Source: Polymyxa betae
Lineage: Eukaryota > Endomyxa > Phytomyxea > Plasmodiophorida > Plasmodiophoridae
Length of the DNA: 64,000 nucleotides
Assembly (NCBI GenBank): GCA_003693705.1
Contig: RBZT01000635.1
Coordinates: forward strand, 1-64,000
Reading direction: 5' to 3'
This document shows, piece after piece, positions 33,337-43,400 of the stretch (within the stretch, counting starts at the first letter, position 1; the number at the start of each line of letters is the position of its first letter). The notes beneath the pieces are model-generated. The model had not been told where the DNA came from, searched no databases, and saw only the letters and a program-made list of their open reading frames with translations. A program made the position numbers and the translations under genes.

Positions 33337-34284
33337 CTAATTGATAACGTGACTTTCATACGTCGGGATCATGTATTTGATGTTGATGAAGGCGTCCTCA
33401 CCGCCATTGATCTCGAACAGCTCCAATGTCTCCTCGATCAGATCGCCCAGATTATCGCGATGTCGTTGTCCATAATCGATGGCGTCGCCGTTATTCACTA
33501 TCTGCTGTCAGTTCATGGCGCAATTCCCCCCTTAACAACCTCACCGTTCTTGTTTTTGAACAAATTGAAAACCGGCAGGATCTGGCGGTAATACGGGACC
33601 AACGCCTCTCCGATCATATCGTTAGTCTGAACCAATTGCTGTAATATCTGCAACATCGGGCAGATAATCTCGGGATCCCGCGTGTTTAATGCCGCTGGAA
33701 ACTCTGTCAGTTGATTTAACGAATTGTTTCGCCATCCGACTTTTGATAGGAATGATGATCTGCGGGATTACAGGCAGAATCCGATCACCTCCGTTCGTTA
33801 GCAGCTCTTTGGTCCCAGCGAACGCCAAAAACCTATATGGCTCCGTCTTCTCTCGTAATCCATCGAAGAAGATCGGCAGATAATGATGATAATCGAGCTT
33901 TGCAATATCAGCCTGCATCATCTCAGCAAGAACGCTTCGCGTTCAGACAACAACGACCTTCCACTGAACTCGGCGTGTAGCACCAGCAAACAGGACACGA
34001 ATGGGAAGATCGCCACGATCGTAGAAGCGCCGGAACTGCGTTAGTTCGGTGGATGGGCGAATCTTCATGGCTCCGGCACGAGCTGGTCCTTTATCGTGAT
34101 CGCCCTTCTTTGGTTTCGCTAGGCTGGATGAAGCACCGCCTTTCCCCATCATATTGATATACATTTCTCGGCGGGGACTCGCCTTCGCTTCCTGAAACGG
34201 AATTTGAAAAATCGGTCGTTTTTTCGAGATTGGATTTCGCCTCACCTTAGCAGCTTGGAGATGGGAGCGGAGAACGGTCGCCAT
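33337..34284 (-). CDS. PACRG: PACRG, ciliary inner-junction protein
   Basis: Four exons. Exon 1 ends '[18 protein letters not shown]....RRVQWK'. After a 45-nt intron the protein reads '[26 protein letters not shown]', '[17 protein letters not shown]', then '[20 protein letters not shown]', '[24 protein letters not shown]' and finally '[26 protein letters not shown]' and '[20 protein letters not shown]'. Each block matches PACRG closely. PACRG and FAP20 bridge the A and B tubules at the inner junction of axonemal doublets. The N-terminus is basic and variable, as in other protists. This is direct evidence for a motile cilium. Confidence 0.97.
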
Positions 34285-34657
34285 CGTATTAAATATGAGA
34301 ATGATCAGTAGGTCAGCACGGAAAAGATATGGTTCAGCTGGTGAAGATATTGCTTGCGGCGACCGGTACCAAACATCGCTGAAGATATTTTTCAGATGAA
34401 ATCAATGCAGATTTGACAATCGAAAATGAAAAAGAATGCAGCTTTCCAGATTCGATTCATCATCTGCATCTTTCATCGCCGATTAGCCATTATTCGCTGG
34501 TCCTCGTTGCAGCAACCTTATTGCTTCGCATTATTCTCAAATTTTCACATTTATAAAACAGGAAGACAAAACCATATTGCAGAACATATCGAAAAGATAT
34601 CGCCTCCAGGTAACATTCTCGTGCTGATGAGATTGCAGATATGTAGAGATTCCAGTC

Positions 34658-35157
34658 CTATATGATCTTGTGTATTAACTGCTGTAAAGGTTGTCCAAAC
34701 AGGACATCATGTCTAATATCAAGAAACAGCTTCGTCTCCTGCAACTGAAAGCGAACCGCTAAATACAGAATGACCCCAATAAGCGAACGTGACGCACCTT
34801 GAATACTATGATAGAATCATTGACATTTTGCAGACGATAAGGGATGGATTGAATCAGCGTTCGTGTCGGGACACTAACGACGTCATTGCCGACCGTTTTA
34901 ACGGTGACGACATCTCCATTTGGCGCCGCCCTGATCTCCGCCACCATACGACGATTTAATACCCGTATGGCTAACGCCGATAGGGTCGATACGGTCATGA
35001 TGGTGGTAGCGACCGTCACCGGCGCCTGCTCCACCACTTGGCTGGCGACCAAGGCGGCTCCTGATGCCAGACCGATTTGGATTCGCGCAGCCAGACCGAA
35101 CGCCCTGTACATCTTCTGTCGATATCCTCTCATCTGATACAGAATCGTGGACGACAT
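34658..35157 (-). CDS. Small two-TM membrane protein
   Basis: The ATG at 35157 gives 'MSSTILYQMRGYRQKMYRAFGLAARIQ' (shown in part), then hydrophobic segments 'IGLASGAALVASQVV' and 'VATTIMTVSTLSALAI', and a beta-like hydrophilic part ('APNGDVVTVKTVGND'). An intron from about 34799 (donor gtgcgt), using the acceptor near 34737, joins 'NDSIIVFK' to 'LQETKLFLDIRHDVLFGQ' and a stop at 34658. The layout is like TMEM186/TMEM223-type mitochondrial proteins, but I cannot confirm a family. The frame remains open upstream to 35220 without an ATG. Confidence 0.55.
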
Positions 35158-35278
35158 GTTTGATGGATTCGAAGATAGAGAGAAGAACTCGGCAAGTGAG
35201 TGAAGATTTGGCACTGGCAATGAGCAGAAGGCGCAGCCCTACCCCTATCATGGCTTTCATGGGGGCCTCATCGGGCTA

Positions 35279-36060
35279 TTAGAGAGACTCCACACTCTGA
35301 ACGAAAGCAATTTGAAGAGAGAGCTCGCATTCAGCTGTTTCAAATATCCTTGGTGTCGGCGTTCCTATTTTGAGCATTTCCATCCCGGATGGAACGCCGA
35401 TTGCCAAGGTGGCAGGCGACTGGCGATTTAGTTGCGGCTGGACGCCAATGCTGTTGTAAGTATCAAATGATTTGAATTCTGGCGATCGCTTCAAAGAACT
35501 GTTAGTGAAGCGAGCTACAAGATTTAACTACAGTACTGTACTTCTTTACCAAGTGGAAAGCTTCATATTCGGCCATATAATTTCCGAAAGAGTGCCGTCT
35601 ACCGATTGAAGATTAGCGGAACAATCAAATCGAGTTTGATTCAATTGGCAGTTGATAGTTTCTCCAGATCTGCAACAGCCAAACTGCTAACTAGACAGGA
35701 ATATTTCCAGTGAAAAAGCACGGTTGAAGCACGAACGAATCTGTATCCTGAAAAAGTTGCCTCATAACATTAGCTTGTCTTGAATCTCTCCTGAAAACTG
35801 AAGCCACTCAGCATCATAGAATCTCGGTGTAGATCGAATGCCGTTGCTGATGCATCTCGTGTCGCTGTTCTGATGGTGGTGGTGGTAATAAATGTACAGA
35901 TTATTGACGAATTTGGAAATGGGAGGTTGTGTGCTCAATTTGCTGACCATTTGGATAACGTTTAATACTTGAGTAAAAACCCGGCAATTCGGAACAACCA
36001 CCATGCTGACCTTGATGGACGATGCAAGGAAGGGCATAGTTTGAATACAGACCGAGTTTC
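35279..36060 (-). other. Possible unrecognised gene, exons uncertain
   Basis: A minus-strand frame at 35460-35279 ('GVQPQLNRQSPATLAIGVPSG' in part, ending 'AECELSLQIAFVQSVESL') is preceded by an acceptor-like 'tacaacag' and looks coding. Another minus frame lies at 36037-35762. The plus strand over the same place also reads well (PILSISIPDGTPIAKVAGDW), so strand and gene are not settled. Confidence 0.25.
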
Positions 36061-36625
36061 ACATTGATGACGTTGCGGTTTGAATCGAACCCGTTGATTG
36101 ATGCCGAATGTTTGAAATCATTGGGGCGAGTCGACCTTCGAATGTCGGTTAAATACCGATTTTACCTACATGTAAATCAATTGACTCTTTTCGAAACAAA
36201 GATATCTATCTGTTCGTGCTGTCCTGTCGCCCTCTTCTGGAATGGATATGATATTGTAATAGCTTAAGCCTTGAGGTTCTGTCAGAGAGTCACGCTTGAA
36301 AGATACATGGCCGGGGAGCTTTTGATGTGGTTACGAAGAAAGCATTTGACTCGTTGGCCATAACTTGGCAAAACCAATTCTTAATATGGCAAAAGGAAAT
36401 ACTTAAACAATGCTCGACGTCCAATCAAACCGTTGGCAATGAGCATAGTGATCCAGCAAAATTACTATCAAAATGAATAATTTTATTGGTTGGGATTTTC
36501 GATGATCCCGCTGATTACCACTCACGATTTCTCAACATGACATCATCAGGCACTTGAGTGATGCCAACATGCCTCTCAACCTGATGAGATCGCGTTGGCG
36601 TCAACAACGTGATCAGAGACCGGCT
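36061..36625. other. Intergenic, nothing recognised
   Basis: AT-rich stretch without a credible exon; 3' flank of the coiled-coil gene that ends at 36626. Confidence 0.4.
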
Positions 36626-38277
36626 TTAGAATGCATCATCCATACTATTCCTGGGATGGTCTGGTAGCGGATCGGGTTCATGAACAGCTTCGACGATTTC
36701 AGGCAGTGGATGTTCAACGTCACGTTCATCTTCAAACGAGCTTTCATATTCCGATTTCCCTTCTGAAGATGATGCTAGGCGGGAGTCGCCCTTTGCTGCT
36801 GACGACGATGCGTCAGGATTGATGAGATGGCCTTCATTGTCAGGCTTAACAGCCGGTGTTGCTTGAAGAGTTCCTTGAGCTTCTCTTGGGCTGGTTGTAC
36901 TTGCGACATCGAGTTCTGTGTTAACGTCATCCTTGACGCCTTCAAAATTCTCTTGCTTATGATTATCATCGCCATATTGGGGATTATTCCAATGCTCATC
37001 GAGATCAGCATCTTCGTATTCTTCATCAGCATAACCATCGTCACCACCGGCAACTTCTTTCTCGGACGTAGCAGCTTTCATTTCGCTCGAATATGCATGA
37101 GATTTCGATTCCGTATCTTCTGGTCTGCGATCTTCGTTCTGGGGTTTGCTTCTCTGTAAGACATCCTGAATGGAATCAGCAAATTGCCTATCAGTTATAG
37201 TTGCTATTAGATCTTGACGAAGCCAATCCATAATACGTCCAACATCAGATCGCGTTAACATTGTCTCTTTCAACGACTCGAGATTACTGTTAAAACCGGT
37301 CTGAAGAGCTTCTCCTCGGCGACGATCCTGTTTCGAGACAGACTCGATCTGAGCTTCTAGGGTGAGTTTCAGCTGGAACAACTCGCTGTTCTGAACGTCA
37401 ATCCGAGTCTCAACTAATCGATGCTTCTCGACAGTGTTTTCCTGCAACTATAAATAAACTTAAAACCAGCTTTCGATGCAAACAGAAAAAGATTGACAAG
37501 TTTAATTGCATACATTTGAAATTGAGAATTTCAGTAAAAGAAAAAAATACGGACCGTCAGCAAGACATCTTCAATCTCTTCTTGATAACGAGCCAGAAAT
37601 GTTCGAAATCCCTTCTCGAAGGCGATATGCGCCTCTCCCTGTCGTTCAATAATCGTTCGCAGGGCGCGATGACGCTCGTTGGTAGCCTCCTGGAGCCCAA
37701 GCAGCTCCTCGGCGAAGGCGCAGCGATCCCGCTCCTGCCGGTCCCGGCAATCGTCGATCTGGGTCGTGAAAGTCGTCACCGCCTACATTCTCAATAAGAT
37801 ACATTCGCCCATAGCCAAAGCCAACAAGAACGCCATAGCTGATAGACGCAAACGGGCCAGAGCGGTAAAAAGTCGAAATGCAATGCAAACCGATGATAGC
37901 CATGATTGGATACGAGCCGATTCATCAGCGGATCGAGAACGGAAATGATCGACGGTCTTCTCCAGCGACACTTCTAGTCTGGCAACAATTCGTTCCATGG
38001 CGTCCTCAATGGAACGTACACGATTCTCGCAGCGAAGCTCGAGCGCTTCGATTCGATTGGCAAGGCGTTCGATCGAGCGATCCGTCTTGTGGCGGTGATC
38101 AGCGATTCGTTCGATTTCGCGGTGCACTTCAAGCAAGCTATTCTCAGAGATCTTTTGTGTTTGTTGCAGCTCTCGAGCGAGTTGAAAAATGGCATTGTCA
38201 GTGCGTTTTCTAGACGGAGAGCCCTCTCTAGATGGTGCCATCCACATTCGAGAGATTTCAGGTAATTTCTGATCCAT
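36626..38277 (-). CDS. Coiled-coil protein with acidic tail, unrecognised
   Basis: Three exons: 38277 to about 37886, about 37788-37540, and 37447-36626. Exon 1 starts 'MDQKLPEISRMW' and is helical ('HREIERIADHRHKTDRSIERLANRIEAL'). Exon 2 continues 'QIDDCRDRQERDRCAFAEELLGLQEATNERHR' in part. Exon 3 gives more helix and then a very acidic, low-complexity tail ('DEEYEDADLDEHWNNPQ'). The heptads around residues 40-230 suggest an extended dimeric rod, as in basal-body or cytoskeletal proteins, but no family is recognised. PACRG 2.3 kb away could be chance. Confidence 0.65.
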
Positions 38278-38637
38278 GCCTGCAGTCAGAATGAGAAAAA
38301 TGTGAAGATCAATTAGCAGGTACAACATTCACTAATGTGCAAATTAATAAGCAGATCACAATATATGACAACTCGCGACATATTTATTCCAAGACAAATG
38401 TGAAAATGTTCGCGAGAGCCAAAGAGTGGAAAATATAAGTTTGATAATTGGTAAGATTGGGATAGGCAATTGCGACCTAGACGATCAGGTAGATCATGGA
38501 CAAGAGATGATTGCAAAGAAAGACGTGAAATAAGAAGAACGAATAGAGTACATAATACTGAAAACGAAGACAGACAAAGCGAGATAATCTATGCAAGAAA
38601 TCAGCATTGAAATTATCAAGTTTCCAACAAACCTACC
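38278..38637. other. Intergenic between two minus-strand genes
   Basis: AT-rich 5' flank of the coiled-coil gene and 3' flank of the LARP4-type gene. No exon or RNA gene seen. Confidence 0.5.
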
Positions 38638-39870
38638 TTAATCAGATAAAGTTTTGCTTTCTGCAGCTCGCCTGGCAATCGATGCATATGATAGGGTCTT
38701 GTCAGCTTCGTCCGCCTCAGGCCTAGATTCTTCAACAGCCGACGAAGGCGACGTCGACGCAGGGGCAGCTTGGCCGCCAGCTGGCGAATCTGTCAGATTG
38801 AATGCGGCAAGTGGCTCTTCGAGCGCTTTGGCAGCGTAAGACTTGTCTTTGGAAGGCGAAGGAGGGCATGAAGATGCCGGTGTCTTACCAGAGGTCGGTA
38901 GAGCTGGGAAATTCTCTAAGCTTAAATCTGGCTGTGGTTGAGGCACCGGCGCCACGCCATCAATGCATCCTTCGTCACGTCTGGTGAAGAATGGAACGAC
39001 ACGAGTCTGTCGAGGTTTCCGAGGCCGTATAGAGCCATTAGGAGTTGTAGACACACCTGGCTGGAGACTGCCATCACGAGGTTTACGAACACCGGGCCTG
39101 CGTCTGTCTCCAGGGGTTTGAGGAGCAGCAGGTCTTCGGTTCATCATCACCGATGGAATAAATACGCCAGCAGAATCACCAGGGAATAGCGGAGCTTTGC
39201 GAATATTCCAGCTGGGCGGCCGAGAACCGCCAGGATAGATTCGTGGAATTATCATTGGAATGAAGGGAGCTGCAACCAGCTTCTCCTGGTGGAAAGCTCG
39301 TGTCTGATTTTCGGATTTGACCCGGAAGCGGATCGGACGTTCGTCAAATGTCGTATTGGAGAGATGTTCGGCCGTCCTCAGGCAGGATTCTTCATCTGGA
39401 AACGAGACAAACCACGTGTCGCCGATATCCGCTCGAATGGAGACGACTTCACCGCATTTCTCATTGTCGAATACAGCTCGAATCTGTTCGATGGGCGTAT
39501 CCGCGGGGATGTCTCTTAAGATAATCGTTGTTCTTTCTGTCGCCTTCATAGATGCACGCACCTTAATCGCGGTCTCATCCAGCTCTAGCAGCTTTGAACG
39601 ACGAATAGCTTCGACGATAAGGTCGACATCTGTTGTGATCTTCTTCACCAACTTAAACTCTGCAATGACGGCGACAGGAACGAACCGCTCCTCGTCCATC
39701 TGGGACCGAAGGTAGGCATCCGAGGTCAGGTTCTGTGGCGAGAAATAAAACTCGATCTGGGTCTGCAGCGATGACGTCTTCATGCGAGTTGGGGACGCAT
39801 CTGGAGACCCATTCACCGAGGTCGGTGCCGACCAGGAATGGTAAGGTCGAGGGACGGGAGCGGCCGCCAT
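38638..39870 (-). CDS. LARP4: La-related protein, LARP4 type
   Basis: Single exon of about 410 residues from the ATG at about 39870 (MAAAPVPRPYHSW). The La motif is clear: 'LQTQIEFYFSPQNLTSDAYLRSQMD', 'FVPVAVIAEFKLVKKI' and 'IVEAIRRSKLLEL' (each quoted in part). It is followed by an RRM-like domain ('RTTIILRDIPADTPIEQI', 'DTWFVSFPDEESC'). The C-terminal half is disordered and basic, with 'DLSLENFPALPTSG', an FPALP motif common in LARP4/5-like tails. LARP4 proteins bind poly(A) and PABP and stabilise mRNAs. The frame stays open upstream, but without an earlier ATG. Confidence 0.85.
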   Translation of the reverse strand: MAAAPVPRPYHSWSAPTSVNGSPDASPTRMKTSSLQTQIEFYFSPQNLTSDAYLRSQMDEERFVPVAVIAEFKLVKKITTDVDLIVEAIRRSKLLELDETAIKVRASMKATERTTIILRDIPADTPIEQIRAVFDNEKCGEVVSIRADIGDTWFVSFPDEESCLRTAEHLSNTTFDERPIRFRVKSENQTRAFHQEKLVAAPFIPMIIPRIYPGGSRPPSWNIRKAPLFPGDSAGVFIPSVMMNRRPAAPQTPGDRRRPGVRKPRDGSLQPGVSTTPNGSIRPRKPRQTRVVPFFTRRDEGCIDGVAPVPQPQPDLSLENFPALPTSGKTPASSCPPSPSKDKSYAAKALEEPLAAFNLTDSPAGGQAAPASTSPSSAVEESRPEADEADKTLSYASIARRAAESKTLSD

Positions 39871-40412
39871 GCTGATCGACCACGACGTTGAAGCAGGAAA
39901 GGAAGCGACCGAAGTGACAAGACGGACGTGGCGGAGTCCGTGGTTGCGTCTTCGCGCGGCCTCGTTCCCAGTGGGCGCGGCCTCTATGGACAGGGCCCCT
40001 ATTGTAAAACGATCGAAATTATGAATCTTGTCGTGCAATCATCGCTGTGGATTCATGAGATTGACGCCATAGTTTCCACCATAAAGCGGACGGATATGAT
40101 CTATCGAGTCCGGAAGACACGTTTAAGAGATGAGGCCCCAAATTTTATTTATAAAATTTTTTTGAGTGCAGACGAACTAAATCCTGTCGCTATCCCAAGA
40201 GAACTGCAAGCCTCACAGCTATTATCTACTTGCAAGCGTGGAATACGTAGTCTCTGCGCTCGGAGACGTCTTTATAAGGTAAAAACGGCCTATCACTAGG
40301 CTGGTATACCAACCGCGGATCGGTCAAGGTCGGTTATGTATTCCTATAACCGGAATGGGAAATCCTCAACGTTCCGTCCGAACCAGACCTCCACGGCGAT
40401 CCGGCCGGTTCC
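39871..40412. other. Intergenic, nothing recognised
   Basis: 5' flank of the LARP4-type gene and 3' flank of the ELYS-like gene. A plus-strand open frame at 39928-40299 has no protein character. Confidence 0.45.
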
Positions 40413-43400
40413 CTACTTTCCGAAGCGACTCATGCGAGGTCGCAGATTGTAGAGGCTGGGCCGTCCTTCTGGCATGGCTGGGGCCTCGTCTTTAGCTTGC
40501 TCCTCAACCTGGTTTACGGATGGCTGCTCTTCCTCGTCTTCAGCTTGCTCATCACCCTCCTTTTCGGATGACTGCTCTTCTTCGTCTTCAGCTTGCTCAT
40601 CACCCTCGTTTACGGATGGCTGCTCTTCCTCGTCTTCAGATTGGTCCTCACTCTCGCTTACGGATGGCTGCTCTTCCTCGTCTTCAGCTTGCTCATCACC
40701 TTCGTTTACGGATGGCTGCTCTTCCTCGTCTTCAGATTGCTCCCCTTCTACTTCAGACAATTCTTCGATGTCATCAATCTCCATCTCCTCTGTTAATCAC
40801 AGATTACAAGTGAGAAGCGGATGGCGAAATTGACCAAAACCGATATCAGATTGGGAGTCTTCGGCCGGGCATCTTGGACCGGAGAACATCGATACGATGC
40901 CGTCGATTAAGGAGGATCCGATAGCTGACAACAAATTACCTTTGCCAACTAATCGCTTGCTGGACGTGTCTTCCGAATGGGTCTCCTCACCAGTCTCTGG
41001 AAACCAGCAGTCAACACACATTAAAGCTCTCGGAGGAAAGAAGACGCTGTTTATATTTTCCAAAAAACTGGTAAATAGCGCAAAGTGAAAAAGTAAATGA
41101 TTGATTTCAGCAGCAAGAGAAATAAAGCAAGAATAAATTGCAGACGTCAATATACCCGAATCAGATGAGGAACTTTCAGCAGCTTCATTATCAGCAACAT
41201 CTGAATAGACTTGTGAGGAGGACAACGATAGAAAGAATTATCCAAGCCTACCTTCTGATCCTGATGACAGCATAATAACATTCACTAAACGACATCAGAA
41301 TAACAGCAATTTTCAGCAAAACAAAAGATACCTTCGCCGCTCTGAGCATCGCTGGACTCTTCTATCGATCCTAATTGCGATTAAATTTAAAAATGGAAAT
41401 TTCAAACAGAATGTGAGCTGTCAAAGCAAATTACCTTCGCCAGATTGAGACAGCGATTGAGTTCCGCTATTCGCGTGGTCTGAATAAAGGAGATGAACAA
41501 TACTAATTCGGAACAAGAACAATACGACCATGATGTGCAAGGCTAGGAGGCTGTTTAGCGGCGGCGAAGTCGTCCTCTATCAGGGAAATCAGCGAAACAA
41601 TACCGGCGGGGAGCGACCGACACACTACCTTCAAGCATCTGGGTCATCTCCATGGTCATCTCTAAAAGCGAATCAGTCTCCAGAAAGGAAGCCAGAAGTC
41701 CAATGAACAAAGTCGGCTGCGAAAACCGCAACTGGAGAAACCAAGCACAGACAGCAGCTTAAATCAATGTATCTTTACCAGTAGATTCTTCGATTGGGAC
41801 GGCGGCCTCGGTGTCTACAAATTTGCAGTCAGCCCAAGGAAACCCAGCTACAAACGTTCGTGTTCGATACCGGATAGAGGCGATCCGGGACCGCGAACGT
41901 CAATGACGACGGGTTCGGGGGAGGGTTTCAGCTGGTCTAGGACCTCGTCGTGGTCGCTCTCGAACTCGATCGACGAATAATCCTCGTCAGCGACAGCCCC
42001 GTCGGTCAAGATCGCATCGTGATCGTCCGCTTTCGTCGACGATAGTTGTTGCAATTTGATTGAGATTTGTTGAGAAGGCACAAACTGAAATGAGCCACCG
42101 ACCACGGTATCGGAGATCGGTGCTGATTCTATTAACATATTCGTGCTCTGGAACAATATGAGGACGATTTCGTGCATCTATGGGTGCTGTGACCTTGGTC
42201 TCAGTAGGCGACAGCTTCGGGTACAGCATTCCGTTGACAGCGGGTTGTTTTTCCTCCAGGCGGAGGGTCTCACCGACCGGCGCAGGCCTATTCGTGATAA
42301 GAGCGAGTTGACAATAGAGTAAACATCGCGAAATAAAGAATAAAGAAATGCAATAAATATCATCAGAAAGTGAGTGCAAGGCGAATACGACTCGTCCAGG
42401 CTATGAGGGCAGTATTACCGGAAGGACATGGCGGGAAGAGATGAATTAGGCAAGACGCTCGCGCAGCAATTGAACAGCGACCGAGCTCGGAGACCGTCGT
42501 CAACATCAAACAGCGGATCGGCACTCGCCTGACGACGGCGTTAGAAAAGCGATATGACCCATATTGCCAGCACTAAACGAACCGTGGGAGGGGGAATCGG
42601 CGAGTTCGACCCAGGCAGTACAGCTCGCTGGTACTTCCGTAATGCATCGTGAATGGCGCGCTGGCGAACGGCACTCGAACTGTAACGAGAAAGAGCCGCA
42701 TCATAACGTGACCGGTAAAGGTCGCACAGGATCAGGGCATCCGCACCCAGAACGTTGCCTGTTGAATTCATCAATCATGGGCGGCCGAGGCACAATGACA
42801 GCAATGTAGACCCAGTTGTTCGATCTGGGTCTGTTTCAGGGGAAGAGCACAGAGAACGTCGACCTGCCTCTTCTCAGCGAACCAAACAAAGAAAGCATCC
42901 AGGTAGGGAGTGCAAGGCTTCAGTGTTTCGAAATATTTTAAGCACTGGAAACAACATCAATAGAGCGAAGAAATAGTTAATAAATAATCGATATAAGAGG
43001 CGTTTGGTACAAAATAGAACAAAACCACTCAATTATGTCATGACATGGGCAGCATCGTACCTCGACAAAACGACCGTTCTCGAGCAGAGCTTGGCAATGC
43101 AGGCAGATCGATTGTCGGGTCGCGTCTTCACCCTGAGACCGGAAGATACGTGAGGCCTTCAAAGCCTTCTCCGGAGACTTCAGCGACCCCAGCAGTACTG
43201 ATACTATTGTGGATGTTAGCGATAGCTGCGACAGCAACGAGCCGGAGATGCTCAGGTATTTCTATCAGCAACGTCAGCAGCCGCGTATAGTCTATATCGA
43301 AATCACGCATACGAAAGCTTGCGAGACATTTTCGGTGTCCTCCTGGTCCGAGCGCAGAGCCTCGTCCAGATGCCAGAGCGTTCGGACCATCGCTGTACGT

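Noticed and set aside
40513-40752. CRISPR array
   Set aside because: The 48-bp units are contiguous with no spacers, are protein-coding and sit in a eukaryotic gene.
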